Positions 8,020-16,263 of a stretch of 64,000 nt of DNA are shown piece after piece; positions within the stretch are counted from its first letter, which is position 1; every line of letters starts with the position of its first letter. The notes under the pieces were generated by a model, which was not told where the DNA came from, made no database searches, and saw only the letters and a list, made by a program, of their open reading frames with translations. The stretch is taken from contig NZ_CP051006.1 of assembly GCF_014673495.1 (NCBI RefSeq), positions 7,191,001-7,255,000 on the forward strand, read 5' to 3'. The position numbers were made by a program, and so were the translations under genes. The DNA is from Streptomyces griseofuscus (GTDB taxonomy: Bacteria; Actinomycetota; Actinomycetes; Streptomycetales; Streptomycetaceae).

Positions 8020-9480
8020 TCACGGATGCTCAGGGCGCCGTCCAGAGCGCGCGCCGGTACGCATCAGCAGCGCGTAGGCGACGGCGGACACCACGAGGCC
8101 CGCCGGGAGGGCGAGGTCCACCCCGCCGAGGGCGGTGGCCAGCGGGCCGGTGTAGACCGTGTCGACGCACAGCGCGGAGGCGGCCACGCCCAGGCAGAGG
8201 GCCAGCGCGCCACGCCAGTTGACGCCACCGGTGAACCAGAAGGGCCCGGCCGGGCTCTCGTCGGCGAGCGTCGGGCCGTCGTACCGGTTGCGGCGCAGCA
8301 CGATGTCGACGGCGTACACGGCCGTACTGGGACCGAGCAGCACCACGGTCAGCTGGAGCACATCGCCGACCGTGTCCAGGAAGTTCGAGACCAGCAGCGC
8401 GTACAGGGTGAGCGAGACGGACACCGTGCCGTCGATCAGGACGCTGACCTGGCGGCGGATGCGCAGGCCGACGGCCTGGAGGGCGAGACCCGCGCTGTAG
8501 GCGGTCAGCGCGTTCAGGGCGATGGTGCCGAGGACCAGCGCGAGCAGGAAGACCGGCCGGAACCAGGCGGCCAGCAGCGGCTGGAGGGAGGATTCCGGGT
8601 CGTTCATGTCGACGGCGGTCGCGGCACACGCGCCGAGCCCGCACACCAGCACCCCGGGCAGGAACCCGCCGAACGCCGTCCAGCCGGCCACCGCCCGCGC
8701 CGGGGTGGCGCGCGGCAGATAGCGGGAGAAGTCGGCGCTGGTGGTGTACGACAGGGGGCCCGAGGCGATCAGGGCGACACCCGCGAGGACCGTCGCCCAC
8801 AGCGCGTGGCCGCTCAGCGGACGCTCCGGGACGTACCCGAAGTCCGTGTGCCGCAGCACCGCGACGGCGAGGACCGCGAACACGGCCGTCAGGGCGAGGG
8901 TGATCGGCGGATAGAGACGGACGATGGCGGCATGGCCGTAGACGCTGATGGCGAGGGTGAGCGCGGCGATGAGCACCACCACGAGCGCCTTCACCGTCGT
9001 GTTCACCGGCAGCCCGGTGTCGCCCACCAGGGAGAAGGCGGCGGTGGCCGCGGCGGCCAGGTTGAGCGCGAAGTAGCAGACGGAGATCAGCCAGCCGGTC
9101 ACCGCGTTGTTGACCCGGTTGCCGCGCACCCCGTACAGCGTCCGCGTGATGACCTCGCTCGGCGCGCCCGCCGCCGGACCTGGCACCGCGAGCAGCCCGG
9201 TGAGCAGCCAGAACAGATTGCCCACGACGATCACCGCGAGCGCCTGCCACAGGCTCAGGCCCATCAGCACCAGCGCCCCGCCGATCACCAGGCTCAGGTA
9301 GTTGACGTTGGCGGCGGCCCACACCGAGAACAACTCCCTTGGTCTGCCCCGGCGTTCGGAGTCCGGTATGTGGTCGATGCCGTGCGACTCCACTCCGCCG
9401 GAGCCCCGGGACGCGGGGACGGCCTCCTCGGCGGACAGGGTCCGCGCATCGGGACTCGGGTCGGGGAGCGTGGACGCCAT
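8020..9480 (-). CDS. NCS1-family purine/cytosine permease
   Basis: A 486-aa inner-membrane symporter of the nucleobase:cation symporter-1 family. After a hydrophilic N-terminus come about twelve helices. The family signature is the N-terminal ESHGIDHIPDSERRGRPRELF followed by VWAAANVNYLSLVIG (the NCS1 W-x-x-N region). The internal SYTTSADFSRYLPR (about 246-259) is the codB/PucI-type motif. It is transcribed divergently from a TetR regulator across a 93-base region with repeats. An amidohydrolase lies beyond the regulator, so the likely theme is uptake and hydrolysis of a nucleobase-like or cyclic amide compound (inference). Confidence 0.88.
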   Translation of the reverse strand: MASTLPDPSPDARTLSAEEAVPASRGSGGVESHGIDHIPDSERRGRPRELFSVWAAANVNYLSLVIGGALVLMGLSLWQALAVIVVGNLFWLLTGLLAVPGPAAGAPSEVITRTLYGVRGNRVNNAVTGWLISVCYFALNLAAAATAAFSLVGDTGLPVNTTVKALVVVLIAALTLAISVYGHAAIVRLYPPITLALTAVFAVLAVAVLRHTDFGYVPERPLSGHALWATVLAGVALIASGPLSYTTSADFSRYLPRATPARAVAGWTAFGGFLPGVLVCGLGACAATAVDMNDPESSLQPLLAAWFRPVFLLALVLGTIALNALTAYSAGLALQAVGLRIRRQVSVLIDGTVSVSLTLYALLVSNFLDTVGDVLQLTVVLLGPSTAVYAVDIVLRRNRYDGPTLADESPAGPFWFTGGVNWRGALALCLGVAASALCVDTVYTGPLATALGGVDLALPAGLVVSAVAYALLMRTGARSGRRPEHP

Positions 9481-9516
9481 GGGGCCCTCCGTAAGCGGCG
9501 GTGAGGGAGGCAGGTC

Positions 9517-9566
9517 GCTTATTGGGCGGGCGACCAGTTGCTTATTGGTCGGTCACTCAATAGCAT
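9517..9566 (+). promoter_or_regulatory. Divergent operator/promoter between permease and TetR
   Basis: Two direct repeats GCTTATTGG lie at 9517-9525 and 9540-9548, 23 bases apart. An inverted repeat TATTG-N10-CAATA spans 9543-9562. A plausible promoter for the TetR gene has -35 TTGCTT at 9538-9543, a 17-base spacer and -10 TAGCAT at 9561-9566. The inverted repeat fills the spacer, as expected for an autorepressor. The ATG at 9574 is seven bases past the -10, so the mRNA is probably leaderless. Confidence 0.6.
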
Positions 9567-9573
9567 CGCCGTC

Positions 9574-10215
9574 ATGTCGTCAAGCGTTCAGCGCAAACGA
9601 ATCCGCAAGGACCCGGCGGCCCGGCGGGCCGAGATCGTGGACACGGCCGCCGCGATCGCCCTGGCCGAGGGCCTCGAATGCATCACCCTGCGCCGGATCG
9701 CCGAGGAACTGGCGGTGCGGCCCGGGCTGATCAGCCACTACTTCCCCTCGGCCGAGGAACTGGTGGCGGAGGCGTTCGGCAGCGCGGCCACCGGGGAACT
9801 GGACCGCCTGCTGCCCGCCGGGCCGCACGACGAGCGCCCCGTCGAGCGGCTGGCCCGCTTCCTCGACCACACCTCGGGGGAGACGTACGACGCGATCAGC
9901 CGGCTCTGGCTCAACGCCCGCCACCTCAGCCGCTACCGGCCCCCCCTGCGCGACCGGGTCGCCCTCCAGGAGGCCGACTGGCGCGGCCGCCTCGAAGGGC
10001 TGATCCAGGACGGTGTGGCCGCCGGTGAGTTCCGTACCGAGGACCCGCTCGCGGTCGCGCTCCAGATCCTTGTCGTCCTCGACGGGCTCAGCGCCGACGT
10101 CAACACCGTCGGCCCGGAAGTCCCGGCCGCGGTGCACCGGATGGCGCATCGCACGGCCGAGCGTGAACTCGGCCTGGGGGAAGGAGCGTTGGAGCGGGGT
10201 GCGGCCGCGGGCTGA
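9574..10215 (+). CDS. TetR/AcrR-family regulator
   Basis: A transcriptional repressor of 213 aa. Residues about 10-56 hold the TetR helix-turn-helix: ARRAEIVDTAAAIALAEGLECITLRRIAEELAV, then GLISHYFPSAEELV. The HYF signature sits at the recognition-helix end. The remaining helices form the ligand and dimer domain. ATG at 9574 is preferred over the longer frame from 9538, because 9538 falls inside the promoter. It faces the permease gene and precedes the amidohydrolase, so it probably controls both in response to their substrate or product (inference). Confidence 0.87.
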   Translation: MSSSVQRKRIRKDPAARRAEIVDTAAAIALAEGLECITLRRIAEELAVRPGLISHYFPSAEELVAEAFGSAATGELDRLLPAGPHDERPVERLARFLDHTSGETYDAISRLWLNARHLSRYRPPLRDRVALQEADWRGRLEGLIQDGVAAGEFRTEDPLAVALQILVVLDGLSADVNTVGPEVPAAVHRMAHRTAERELGLGEGALERGAAAG

Positions 10216-10232
10216 CGTCCCCCGCCTGCCCT

Positions 10233-10295
10233 GATGCCCGATGCCCGATGCCTGATCTCCGATGCCCGAAGTTCTGAAGTCCGAAGTTTGAAGGA
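10233..10295 (+). repeat. Heptanucleotide repeat tract before the amidohydrolase
   Basis: Five in-phase seven-base units (GATGCCC, GATGCCC, GATGCCT, GATCTCC, GATGCCC) run from 10233 to 10267. Three related units (GAAGTTC, GAAGTCC, GAAGTTT) follow. The tract ends directly at the ribosome-binding site AAGGAG (10291-10296) of the next gene. It encodes nothing obvious. Confidence 0.7.
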
Positions 10296-10301
10296 GTCCC
10301 C

Positions 10302-11915
10302 GTGCCCGCCGACCTCGTCCTGCTCTCCGCCCGGCTGCTCGACCCGGCCACCGGTGGTCTCCTGCCGCACACCGCGCTCGCCGCGCGGGACGGGCGCATC
10401 GTGCTGCTCGGCGACGACCGGGAGGCCCGCGCGCTCGCCGGACCCCGCAGCACCGTGCTGGACCTGCGCGGCGCGGTGATCGTGCCGGGTCTGACCGACG
10501 GGCATCTGCACCCGGTCTCCGGCGCCGAGCGCACCATGGGCGTCGACCTCTCCGGCTGCCGCGACCTGGCCGCCGTACGGGACGCGCTCGCCGGGGCCGC
10601 GCGGGACCTGCCGCCGGGCGCCTGGCTGCGCGGCTGGGGCCTCGACCCCAACGCCTTCGGCAGCGCCCCGGTCGGGCACGCGGCCCTCGCCCCCGTCCTC
10701 GACGGCGTGCCCGCCCTCCTCGACCTCTTCGACGGCCACTCGCTGCTCGCCAGCGAACGCGCCCTGGAACTGGCGGGCATCGACGGGCCCCGCACTTTCG
10801 CCCAGGGCTCGGAGATCGTGTGCGACGCCGAGGGCCGGCCCACCGGACTGCTCCTGGAGGACGCCGCCTGCGAGGCCGCCGAGGCCGCCGCGCCCAAGCC
10901 GACCGAGGCGCAGATACGGGCACGGACCGCCGAGGTGCTGCACGCCATGGCCGCGGCCGGTCTCACCGGCGGGCACGCCATGGACGGCACCGGCCTCGAT
11001 GTCTACGCCGCCCTGGAGGCCGAGGACGCGCTGCCCCTGCGGCTGCGGGTCCACCCCTGGTGCCGCCCGGAGACCGACGACGACGCGCTCGCCGAACTGG
11101 TCCGGCTCCAGGGCACCGGCGGCGCGCTGTGGCGGGTGACCGGCGTGAAGCTGTTCATGGACGGCACCGTCGACAACGGCACCGCCTGGCTGGAGGACCC
11201 CGACCGGCACGGCGAGTCCACGCGCGCCTTCTGGCCCGACCCGCTGCGCTACACCCGGGTGATCGGCGCCCTGCACCGCGCCGGGGTGCCCACCGCCACC
11301 CATGCCATCGGCGACGCGGCCGTACGGCATGTGCTGGACTCCGTGGAGAAGGCGCGGGCCGAGCACCCGAGCGGCCCGCGGCACCGCGTCGAGCACATCG
11401 AGACCGTGCCGGACGACACCGTACGGCGGTTCGCGCCGCTCGGGGTCGCCGCGTCCATGCAGCCCACGCACTGCTGCGAGTTCACCCGCGCCGACCACAC
11501 CGACAACTGGTCGCGGCGGCTCGGCGAGGAGCGGGCGGGGCGCGCGTTCCGCTGCCGTGACCTGTGGGCCACCGGGGCGACGGTGGTGCTCGGCTCCGAC
11601 TGGCCCATCGCGCCGTACCCGCCGCTCCAGGTCATGGCCGGCGCCCGGCACCGCCGCCCCGCCGACCTCTCCCTGCCGCCGCACGGCCCCGAGCAGGCGC
11701 TCACCGGGCTCCAGGCGCTGCGGGCGATGACCATGAACGCCGCCTGGGTCGCGGGGGAGGAGGAGCACGCGGGGCGGCTCGCCGTCGGGTATCGCGCCGA
11801 CCTCACGGTGCTCGCGGAGGACCCTCTGGCCGTGGCCGACACCGAGCTGGCGGGGGTGCCGGTGGTGCTCACGGTGGTGGCGGGGCGGGTGAGGCATCGG
11901 GGGGTGGGGGTGTAG
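10302..11915 (+). CDS. Amidohydrolase, YtcJ-type
   Basis: A metal-dependent hydrolase of the amidohydrolase superfamily, 537 aa, with GTG preceded by AAGGAG. Visible metal-site motifs are TDGHLHP (HxH, about 65-71), the beta-strand histidines in ATHAIGDAAV and RVEHIETV (about 333-370), and the catalytic aspartate in LGSDWPIAPYPP (about 429-440). The LRGWGLDP segment is typical of the YtcJ subgroup, which hydrolyses N-substituted amides and cyclic compounds. With the TetR gene and NCS1 permease it forms a likely uptake-and-hydrolysis unit. The substrate is unknown. Confidence 0.87.
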   Translation: MPADLVLLSARLLDPATGGLLPHTALAARDGRIVLLGDDREARALAGPRSTVLDLRGAVIVPGLTDGHLHPVSGAERTMGVDLSGCRDLAAVRDALAGAARDLPPGAWLRGWGLDPNAFGSAPVGHAALAPVLDGVPALLDLFDGHSLLASERALELAGIDGPRTFAQGSEIVCDAEGRPTGLLLEDAACEAAEAAAPKPTEAQIRARTAEVLHAMAAAGLTGGHAMDGTGLDVYAALEAEDALPLRLRVHPWCRPETDDDALAELVRLQGTGGALWRVTGVKLFMDGTVDNGTAWLEDPDRHGESTRAFWPDPLRYTRVIGALHRAGVPTATHAIGDAAVRHVLDSVEKARAEHPSGPRHRVEHIETVPDDTVRRFAPLGVAASMQPTHCCEFTRADHTDNWSRRLGEERAGRAFRCRDLWATGATVVLGSDWPIAPYPPLQVMAGARHRRPADLSLPPHGPEQALTGLQALRAMTMNAAWVAGEEEHAGRLAVGYRADLTVLAEDPLAVADTELAGVPVVLTVVAGRVRHRGVGV

Positions 11916-11991
11916 GGCATCGGGGAGCGGGGCTTCAGGGGTCCGGCGGCCTCGGGCTTCGGGGGCCTCGGGGGCTTTGCGGGGTGCCCGC

Positions 11992-12729
11992 TCAGCGGTC
12001 GTGGTGCCCGGACTGGTCGCGCCGCTCCGGCTCGTCGCGGGGTGCCGGCTCGGCGTCCCCCTCCGGCCCCTCCGCCCCGGCGTGCCCTTCCAGTTCCGGC
12101 GAGGCCCGCCGCTGCCGTCGCCTCCTGCGGGCCTCCACCAGCAGCGGCAGCATGGACAGCACGACGACCGCAGCGACCAGCAGCAACAGATAGTCGTCCA
12201 CCGCGGGGACCGAGGCGCCGAGGGTGAACCCCGCCAGGACCAGGGCCTGCGACCAGAGCACCCCGCCCACCGTCTGCCAGAGGGTGAACGGCCGGGCGGG
12301 CACCCCGAGCGCCCCCGCCACCGGATGCAGCACCGTGCGCAGCAGCGGCACGAACCGGCCGATCACCAGCGCCTTGCCGTAGCCGTACCGGGCCAGCAGA
12401 TCCTCGGCGCGGGCCGCCGCGCCCTTCACCCGGCGGCTCGAGGTGTGCGCGAGCAGTGCCCGGCCGCCGTGCCGTCCGATCAGATAGCCGACCTGGCCCC
12501 CCGCCACCGCGCCGATCGCCGCGCACAGCAGGACCTGCCACAGCGCGAGCCGCGCCGGCTGCTCGGCGGTGCCCGCGCACAGCACTCCGGCCGGGAAAAG
12601 CAGCGTGTCCCCGGGCAGGAAGAAGCCGAAGACCAGCAGCCCCGACTCCGCGAAGATCACCGCCAGCACCCCGAGCGCGCCGAAGGCGGCCAGCACCGAG
12701 GCGCTGTCCAACGGGTTGACGGCGATCAC
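11992..12729 (-). CDS. DedA-family membrane protein
   Basis: 245 aa, GTG at 12729 with AGGAGG eight bases upstream; the frame runs further upstream without a better site. DedA proteins are VTT-domain membrane proteins, several of them polyprenyl-phosphate or phospholipid transporters. Visible features are the first helix GALGVLAVIFAESGLLVFGFFLPGDTLLF (about 16-44) with the E-x8-PGD signature, GYLIGRHGGR, and the conserved GRFVPLLRTVLHPVAGA amphipathic segment (about 130-146). The tail of about 60 residues is charged (RRRRRQRR, then acidic), cytoplasmic and specific to this protein. It stands alone, facing away from the HD-domain gene. Confidence 0.87.
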   Translation of the reverse strand: MIAVNPLDSASVLAAFGALGVLAVIFAESGLLVFGFFLPGDTLLFPAGVLCAGTAEQPARLALWQVLLCAAIGAVAGGQVGYLIGRHGGRALLAHTSSRRVKGAAARAEDLLARYGYGKALVIGRFVPLLRTVLHPVAGALGVPARPFTLWQTVGGVLWSQALVLAGFTLGASVPAVDDYLLLLVAAVVVLSMLPLLVEARRRRRQRRASPELEGHAGAEGPEGDAEPAPRDEPERRDQSGHHDR

Positions 12730-12889
12730 CGGCCGCGCCTCCTGGCCTCCTCGCAGGGCTCCACGCTCACCAGCATCCTGCGCGGGGAGGGCATGCGCGC
12801 GCGTGGAAGACATGTGCGAAGGCACAGGCCGGGGCGGACCGACATCCCCCGGTCACCCGTCGTACACCCCACCGAGGCAGCGTGTCCCC

Positions 12890-13462
12890 ATGACGCACCG
12901 CCCGATCTCCTCCGTCGACACGCTGATGGGCCTGCTGGCCGGGTGCGCCGGCGTCTGGGACACCCCGGACCGCTCCGGCGACCCGGTGGACATCCTCGAC
13001 CACGGCCTCCAGGTCGCCGCGCTGCTGGCCGCGAGCCGCCCCGACGACGAGGAGGCGCAGGCGGCCGGGCTGGTCCATGACATCGGCCATCACCTGGTGC
13101 CCGGCGACGAGGCCGGACACGGCACCCACGCCGCGACCGCGGTGGAGGGCCTGCTCGGGCCCCGTGTCGCCCGCCTGGTCGCCCTGCACATTCCGGCCAA
13201 GCGCTACCTCGCCGCCACCGAACCGGGGCTCGCGCTGTCCCCGGAGAGCGCCCGCACCCTCGGCTGCCAGGGCGGCCCCATGAGCCCGGCGGAGGCGGCG
13301 GCCTTCGCGGCCGGCCCGGACTTCGCGGCGGCTCTCGCGCTGCGCCGCGCCGACGACGCCGGAAAGGTCGTCGGCCTGCGGGTACGGCCCCCGGAGAGCT
13401 GGCGGCCGGTCCTGGAGCGCGTCGCCGCGAGCCATGCTCGGGCGGGGTCCGGCAGATGCTGA
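12890..13462 (+). CDS. HD-domain protein of the PhnZ/MIOX diiron oxygenase type
   Basis: 190 aa, ATG at 12890. It has an HD-domain core: H38 in DILDHGLQ, H63-D64 in LVHDIGHH, H80, H100 in LHIPAKRYL and D155 in LRRADDAGK. This order matches the six iron ligands known for the mixed-valent diiron oxygenase PhnZ, as does the PMSPAEAAAF region after LGCQGGP. PhnZ cleaves 2-amino-1-hydroxyethylphosphonate, and relatives include inositol oxygenase. No phosphonate genes lie nearby, so the substrate is open. A plain HD phosphohydrolase is the alternative. Confidence 0.75.
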   Translation: MTHRPISSVDTLMGLLAGCAGVWDTPDRSGDPVDILDHGLQVAALLAASRPDDEEAQAAGLVHDIGHHLVPGDEAGHGTHAATAVEGLLGPRVARLVALHIPAKRYLAATEPGLALSPESARTLGCQGGPMSPAEAAAFAAGPDFAAALALRRADDAGKVVGLRVRPPESWRPVLERVAASHARAGSGRC

Positions 13463-13510
13463 TGTGCCCATGGTGGGACTGTGGGGGCGTCCCCCTTTAA
13501 GGTGAGTCCT

Positions 13511-14773
13511 GTGGTGGATTGGTTTCAGCCGTTTCGCCAGTCGACGGTCGACGCCGTCGAACACGGCCCCGGCACCGGCCCCGGCACCCCTGCCCCGGAA
13601 GAGGCCCCCGTGCCCGCGGGCCCGGCCGAGCTGCGCGCGGTGGCGGCCGCGATCGGCACGACCCTCGACGAGGACACGACCTGCGCGGAGCTGACCCGCG
13701 CCGCCGTCGCCCAGGTGGGCGGCGCCGCGGCCGTGCTGCGCTGGGGCCGCGAGGCGGGCGTCGGCTACGAGGCGGTCGGCGGGAACCCGGCCCTGCTGCC
13801 CGCGGCCCGGCGGGTCGCCGCGGCCGCCCGGGTCGCCGCCGACCCGGACGAGGACCTGACCGTCGCCGCCGAACCCGGCGACGAGCGCACCGCGCTCTGC
13901 GTACCGCTGGCCACCGGCGGCCGCCACTACGGCGTGCTGGTCTGCGCCCGCGACAGCGCGTCCTACACCGCGCCCGAGGCGGAGTTCCTGCGCTTCCTCA
14001 CCGAACGCGCCGCCTCCCACATCCGGCACGCCCGCGAGCACGACGCGGTCAGCAGCATCATCGGCAAGCTCCAGCGCGCCCTGCTGGCCGAGCCCGGCCG
14101 CCCGCACCCGAACCTGGACGTCGCCATCCGCTATCTGCCCGTCGGACACAGCGCGCTGGTCGGCGGGGACTGGTGCGAGACCGTACGACTGCACTTCGGC
14201 CGCACCCTGCTGGTCGTCGGCGACGTCATGGGGCACGGCCTGGAGGCCGCCGTCGACATGACCGCCTACCGTTCCTCGCTGCGCTACATCGCCTCCGCCG
14301 ACCTGCCCCCGCACCGGGTGCTGCGCCAGCTGGACGACATGGCCTCCGACGAGCCCGAACGCAGGCCCGCCACCTGCCTGCTCGCGCAGATCGACCCCAA
14401 CCGGGGCCTGGTGACGCTGGCCAGCGCCGGGCATCTGCCGCCGTTCGTGATCGACGCGGACGGCCGGGCCACCCCGCTGCCGGTGCCGGTCGGACCGCCG
14501 CTCGGCACCGGGCTGGGCGGCTATGAGCCGGCCACCTTCCGGATGGCGCCGGGGCAGACCCTGATCCTGTTCACCGACGGTCTTGTCGAGCGGCGCGGCG
14601 AGGACATCGACCGCTCCCTGGACCGGCTCGGCGCCATCGACTTCGGGACCTCGCCGGGTCTCGACGACATCCTCGACACCGTTGTCACCCGGCTCGACGC
14701 CCGCAACACCGAGGACGACGTGGCCGCCCTGGCCGCCCGGCTGCGGCCGCGGTCGGGACCGCAGCCGGGCTGA
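13511..14773 (+). CDS. GAF-PP2C (SpoIIE-type) serine phosphatase
   Basis: A 420-aa cytoplasmic phosphatase of the kind that dephosphorylates anti-anti-sigma factors. GTG at 13511 follows AAGGTGAG; the GTG at 13514 is an alternative. Residues about 40-175 form a GAF-like sensor (RALCVPLATGGRHYGVLVCAR). Residues about 190-410 are the PP2C catalytic domain: VGGDWCET (metal-binding Asp), VVGDVMGHGLEAAVDM, ASAGHLPP and LFTDGLVERRGEDID, then DDVAALAAR at the end. Streptomyces encodes dozens of such proteins. It converges on the CIS membrane-protein gene with a 31-base gap, so co-transcription is excluded. Confidence 0.87.
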   Translation: MVDWFQPFRQSTVDAVEHGPGTGPGTPAPEEAPVPAGPAELRAVAAAIGTTLDEDTTCAELTRAAVAQVGGAAAVLRWGREAGVGYEAVGGNPALLPAARRVAAAARVAADPDEDLTVAAEPGDERTALCVPLATGGRHYGVLVCARDSASYTAPEAEFLRFLTERAASHIRHAREHDAVSSIIGKLQRALLAEPGRPHPNLDVAIRYLPVGHSALVGGDWCETVRLHFGRTLLVVGDVMGHGLEAAVDMTAYRSSLRYIASADLPPHRVLRQLDDMASDEPERRPATCLLAQIDPNRGLVTLASAGHLPPFVIDADGRATPLPVPVGPPLGTGLGGYEPATFRMAPGQTLILFTDGLVERRGEDIDRSLDRLGAIDFGTSPGLDDILDTVVTRLDARNTEDDVAALAARLRPRSGPQPG

Positions 14774-14804
14774 GACCCTGAACTCCGCCGCTCTCGGGCG
14801 AAGT

Positions 14805-16259
14805 TCAGCTCCGCTGGAAGAACTCCACCTCCGCGAGGGCGACATGACGGCCCGGCGCCAGCCCCGTGACCGAGTGCAGCACCAGGCGCACCCGCACCAC
14901 GTCGCTGATCCCGGTGGGTATCGTCTGGTGACCCGCCTTGTCGCTCAGCGAGAGGGACTCGCGGTGCACCGTGCCGTCCGAGGACGTGACCTCCATGTCC
15001 ATCTGGAGCGCACGGGCCTCGGTCGCGTACTGCTGCGGCGCGTCCGAGGCGCCGTTGGTGATGATGAGATCCACCATCCGGAACGGCTTGCCGAAGGTGT
15101 ACGTCACCGAGGCACCAGGACCCGGCGCGCCCCAATACCGGTTGCTGAGGCCGTCCGTGGTGTTCGACGCCGGATGACCGGGCACGGCCGCGCTCGCCGT
15201 GACCTTCGTCGCGGTGATGGCCTTGCTGCCGCCGAGCTTGTCCCGGGTGTCCTCGAACAGGGCGCGCCCTGCGGGCAGCAGCAGGAACCCGCCCACGCAC
15301 AGCGCGATCACCACCAGCAGGATCACCAGCACTCGCACCCACCGACCGGACCCGGCCCGCACCCGGCGCCGGAACGGCCAGATCGTCCGCCACCACGGCA
15401 GCGGCGCGGGGGCCGCCTGCGGGTTCAGCGGGGTGGCACAGCGGCGGCAGAACTTGCGCCCCGGCGGATTCGGCGTCCCGCACGCGGGGCACGGCGGTCC
15501 GACCACCTCCTCCCGCTGCTCCACCGGCCGCACCACGGGCCGCTGCGCGACCGGCTTCCCGGGCAGCACCGGAGCGGGCTGCCGGGCCTCCGCCTCGGCG
15601 GGCTCGGGCGCGCGGGGCGCCCGAGGGGCCGGGGACGCGGGCGGCGTCCGGGGCGGCGGAGAGGCGGGGCGCGCGGGAGGGGGCGACGGGGAGACGGGGC
15701 GCGCGGGGGTGGATGGTGGAGAGGTGGGGCGCGGGGGAGTGGGCGGTGGGGTGGGAGAGGCGGACGGGGTGGGAGCGGTGCGTGGTTCCGGGGTGGCAGG
15801 GGATGCCGTGGAGGCAGCGGCTGTGGGAGGGGTCGGCGGCGCGGGTGGGGTGCGCGGAGACGGGGGCGCCGCGGGCTCCGGGGGCGTGGTGGAAGCTCCG
15901 GACTCGCCGGACCCGCCGGACGCGGTGGGTGCCGTACGGGGGACCGGCGGAGCCTGGACGGGCCGGGCGTCGGTGCCGGTACGCGTCGTACGGCGTTCCT
16001 CCGCAGGCCCGGCCGTACGCGAGTCCTCCGCCGGGGGCCGGGTGGCGGCGCTCGGCGGCCCCGAACTGCCCTCGGCCGAGACGGAATCCGTCGCCGGGAG
16101 GGCTGAACTCGCTTCAGTCTCCGGAGCGTCGACCTCCTCCGGCGTCCGTGGACTCGCCGCGGCGGGCCTCTCCGAGGACCACCCCAGATACGCACCGCAG
16201 TTGCCGCAGAAGTCGTCGTCGGGGCCGTTGGACGCCCCGCACGTGGGACAGGCGCGCAT
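14805..16259 (-). CDS. Zinc-ribbon/TM/discoidin membrane protein of the CIS locus
   Basis: 484 aa, ATG at 16259 after GGAGGTGA. The order is a zinc ribbon (CPTCG and CGNC, residues 4-21), a long Pro/Ser/Thr disordered region (about 30-245), a second zinc ribbon (CPACG and CRRC, about 256-274), a Trp/Arg patch, one membrane helix (VLVILLVVIALCVGGFLLL, about 308-327), and an F5/8-type C (discoidin, sugar-binding-like) domain at the C-terminus. It is the last gene of the CIS operon. The layout fits the membrane protein called CisA, reported to tie the S. coelicolor CIS to the membrane and to cell death; that match is from memory and unchecked. The ribbons would face the cytoplasm and the discoidin domain the wall. 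Confidence 0.7.
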   Translation of the reverse strand: MRACPTCGASNGPDDDFCGNCGAYLGWSSERPAAASPRTPEEVDAPETEASSALPATDSVSAEGSSGPPSAATRPPAEDSRTAGPAEERRTTRTGTDARPVQAPPVPRTAPTASGGSGESGASTTPPEPAAPPSPRTPPAPPTPPTAAASTASPATPEPRTAPTPSASPTPPPTPPRPTSPPSTPARPVSPSPPPARPASPPPRTPPASPAPRAPRAPEPAEAEARQPAPVLPGKPVAQRPVVRPVEQREEVVGPPCPACGTPNPPGRKFCRRCATPLNPQAAPAPLPWWRTIWPFRRRVRAGSGRWVRVLVILLVVIALCVGGFLLLPAGRALFEDTRDKLGGSKAITATKVTASAAVPGHPASNTTDGLSNRYWGAPGPGASVTYTFGKPFRMVDLIITNGASDAPQQYATEARALQMDMEVTSSDGTVHRESLSLSDKAGHQTIPTGISDVVRVRLVLHSVTGLAPGRHVALAEVEFFQRS

Positions 16260-16263
16260 GGCG

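Noticed and set aside
10302..11915. Dihydropyrimidinase or hydantoinase in partnership with the NCS1 permease
   Set aside because: The LRGWGLDP and late GSDWP motifs point to the YtcJ branch rather than to hydantoinase-type enzymes; the link to a nucleobase is only suggested by the permease.
11916..11991. GC-rich tract with repeated GGCCTCGGG as a terminator or repeat element
   Set aside because: No convincing stem with a defined loop and no periodicity; it is ordinary low-complexity sequence between convergent genes.
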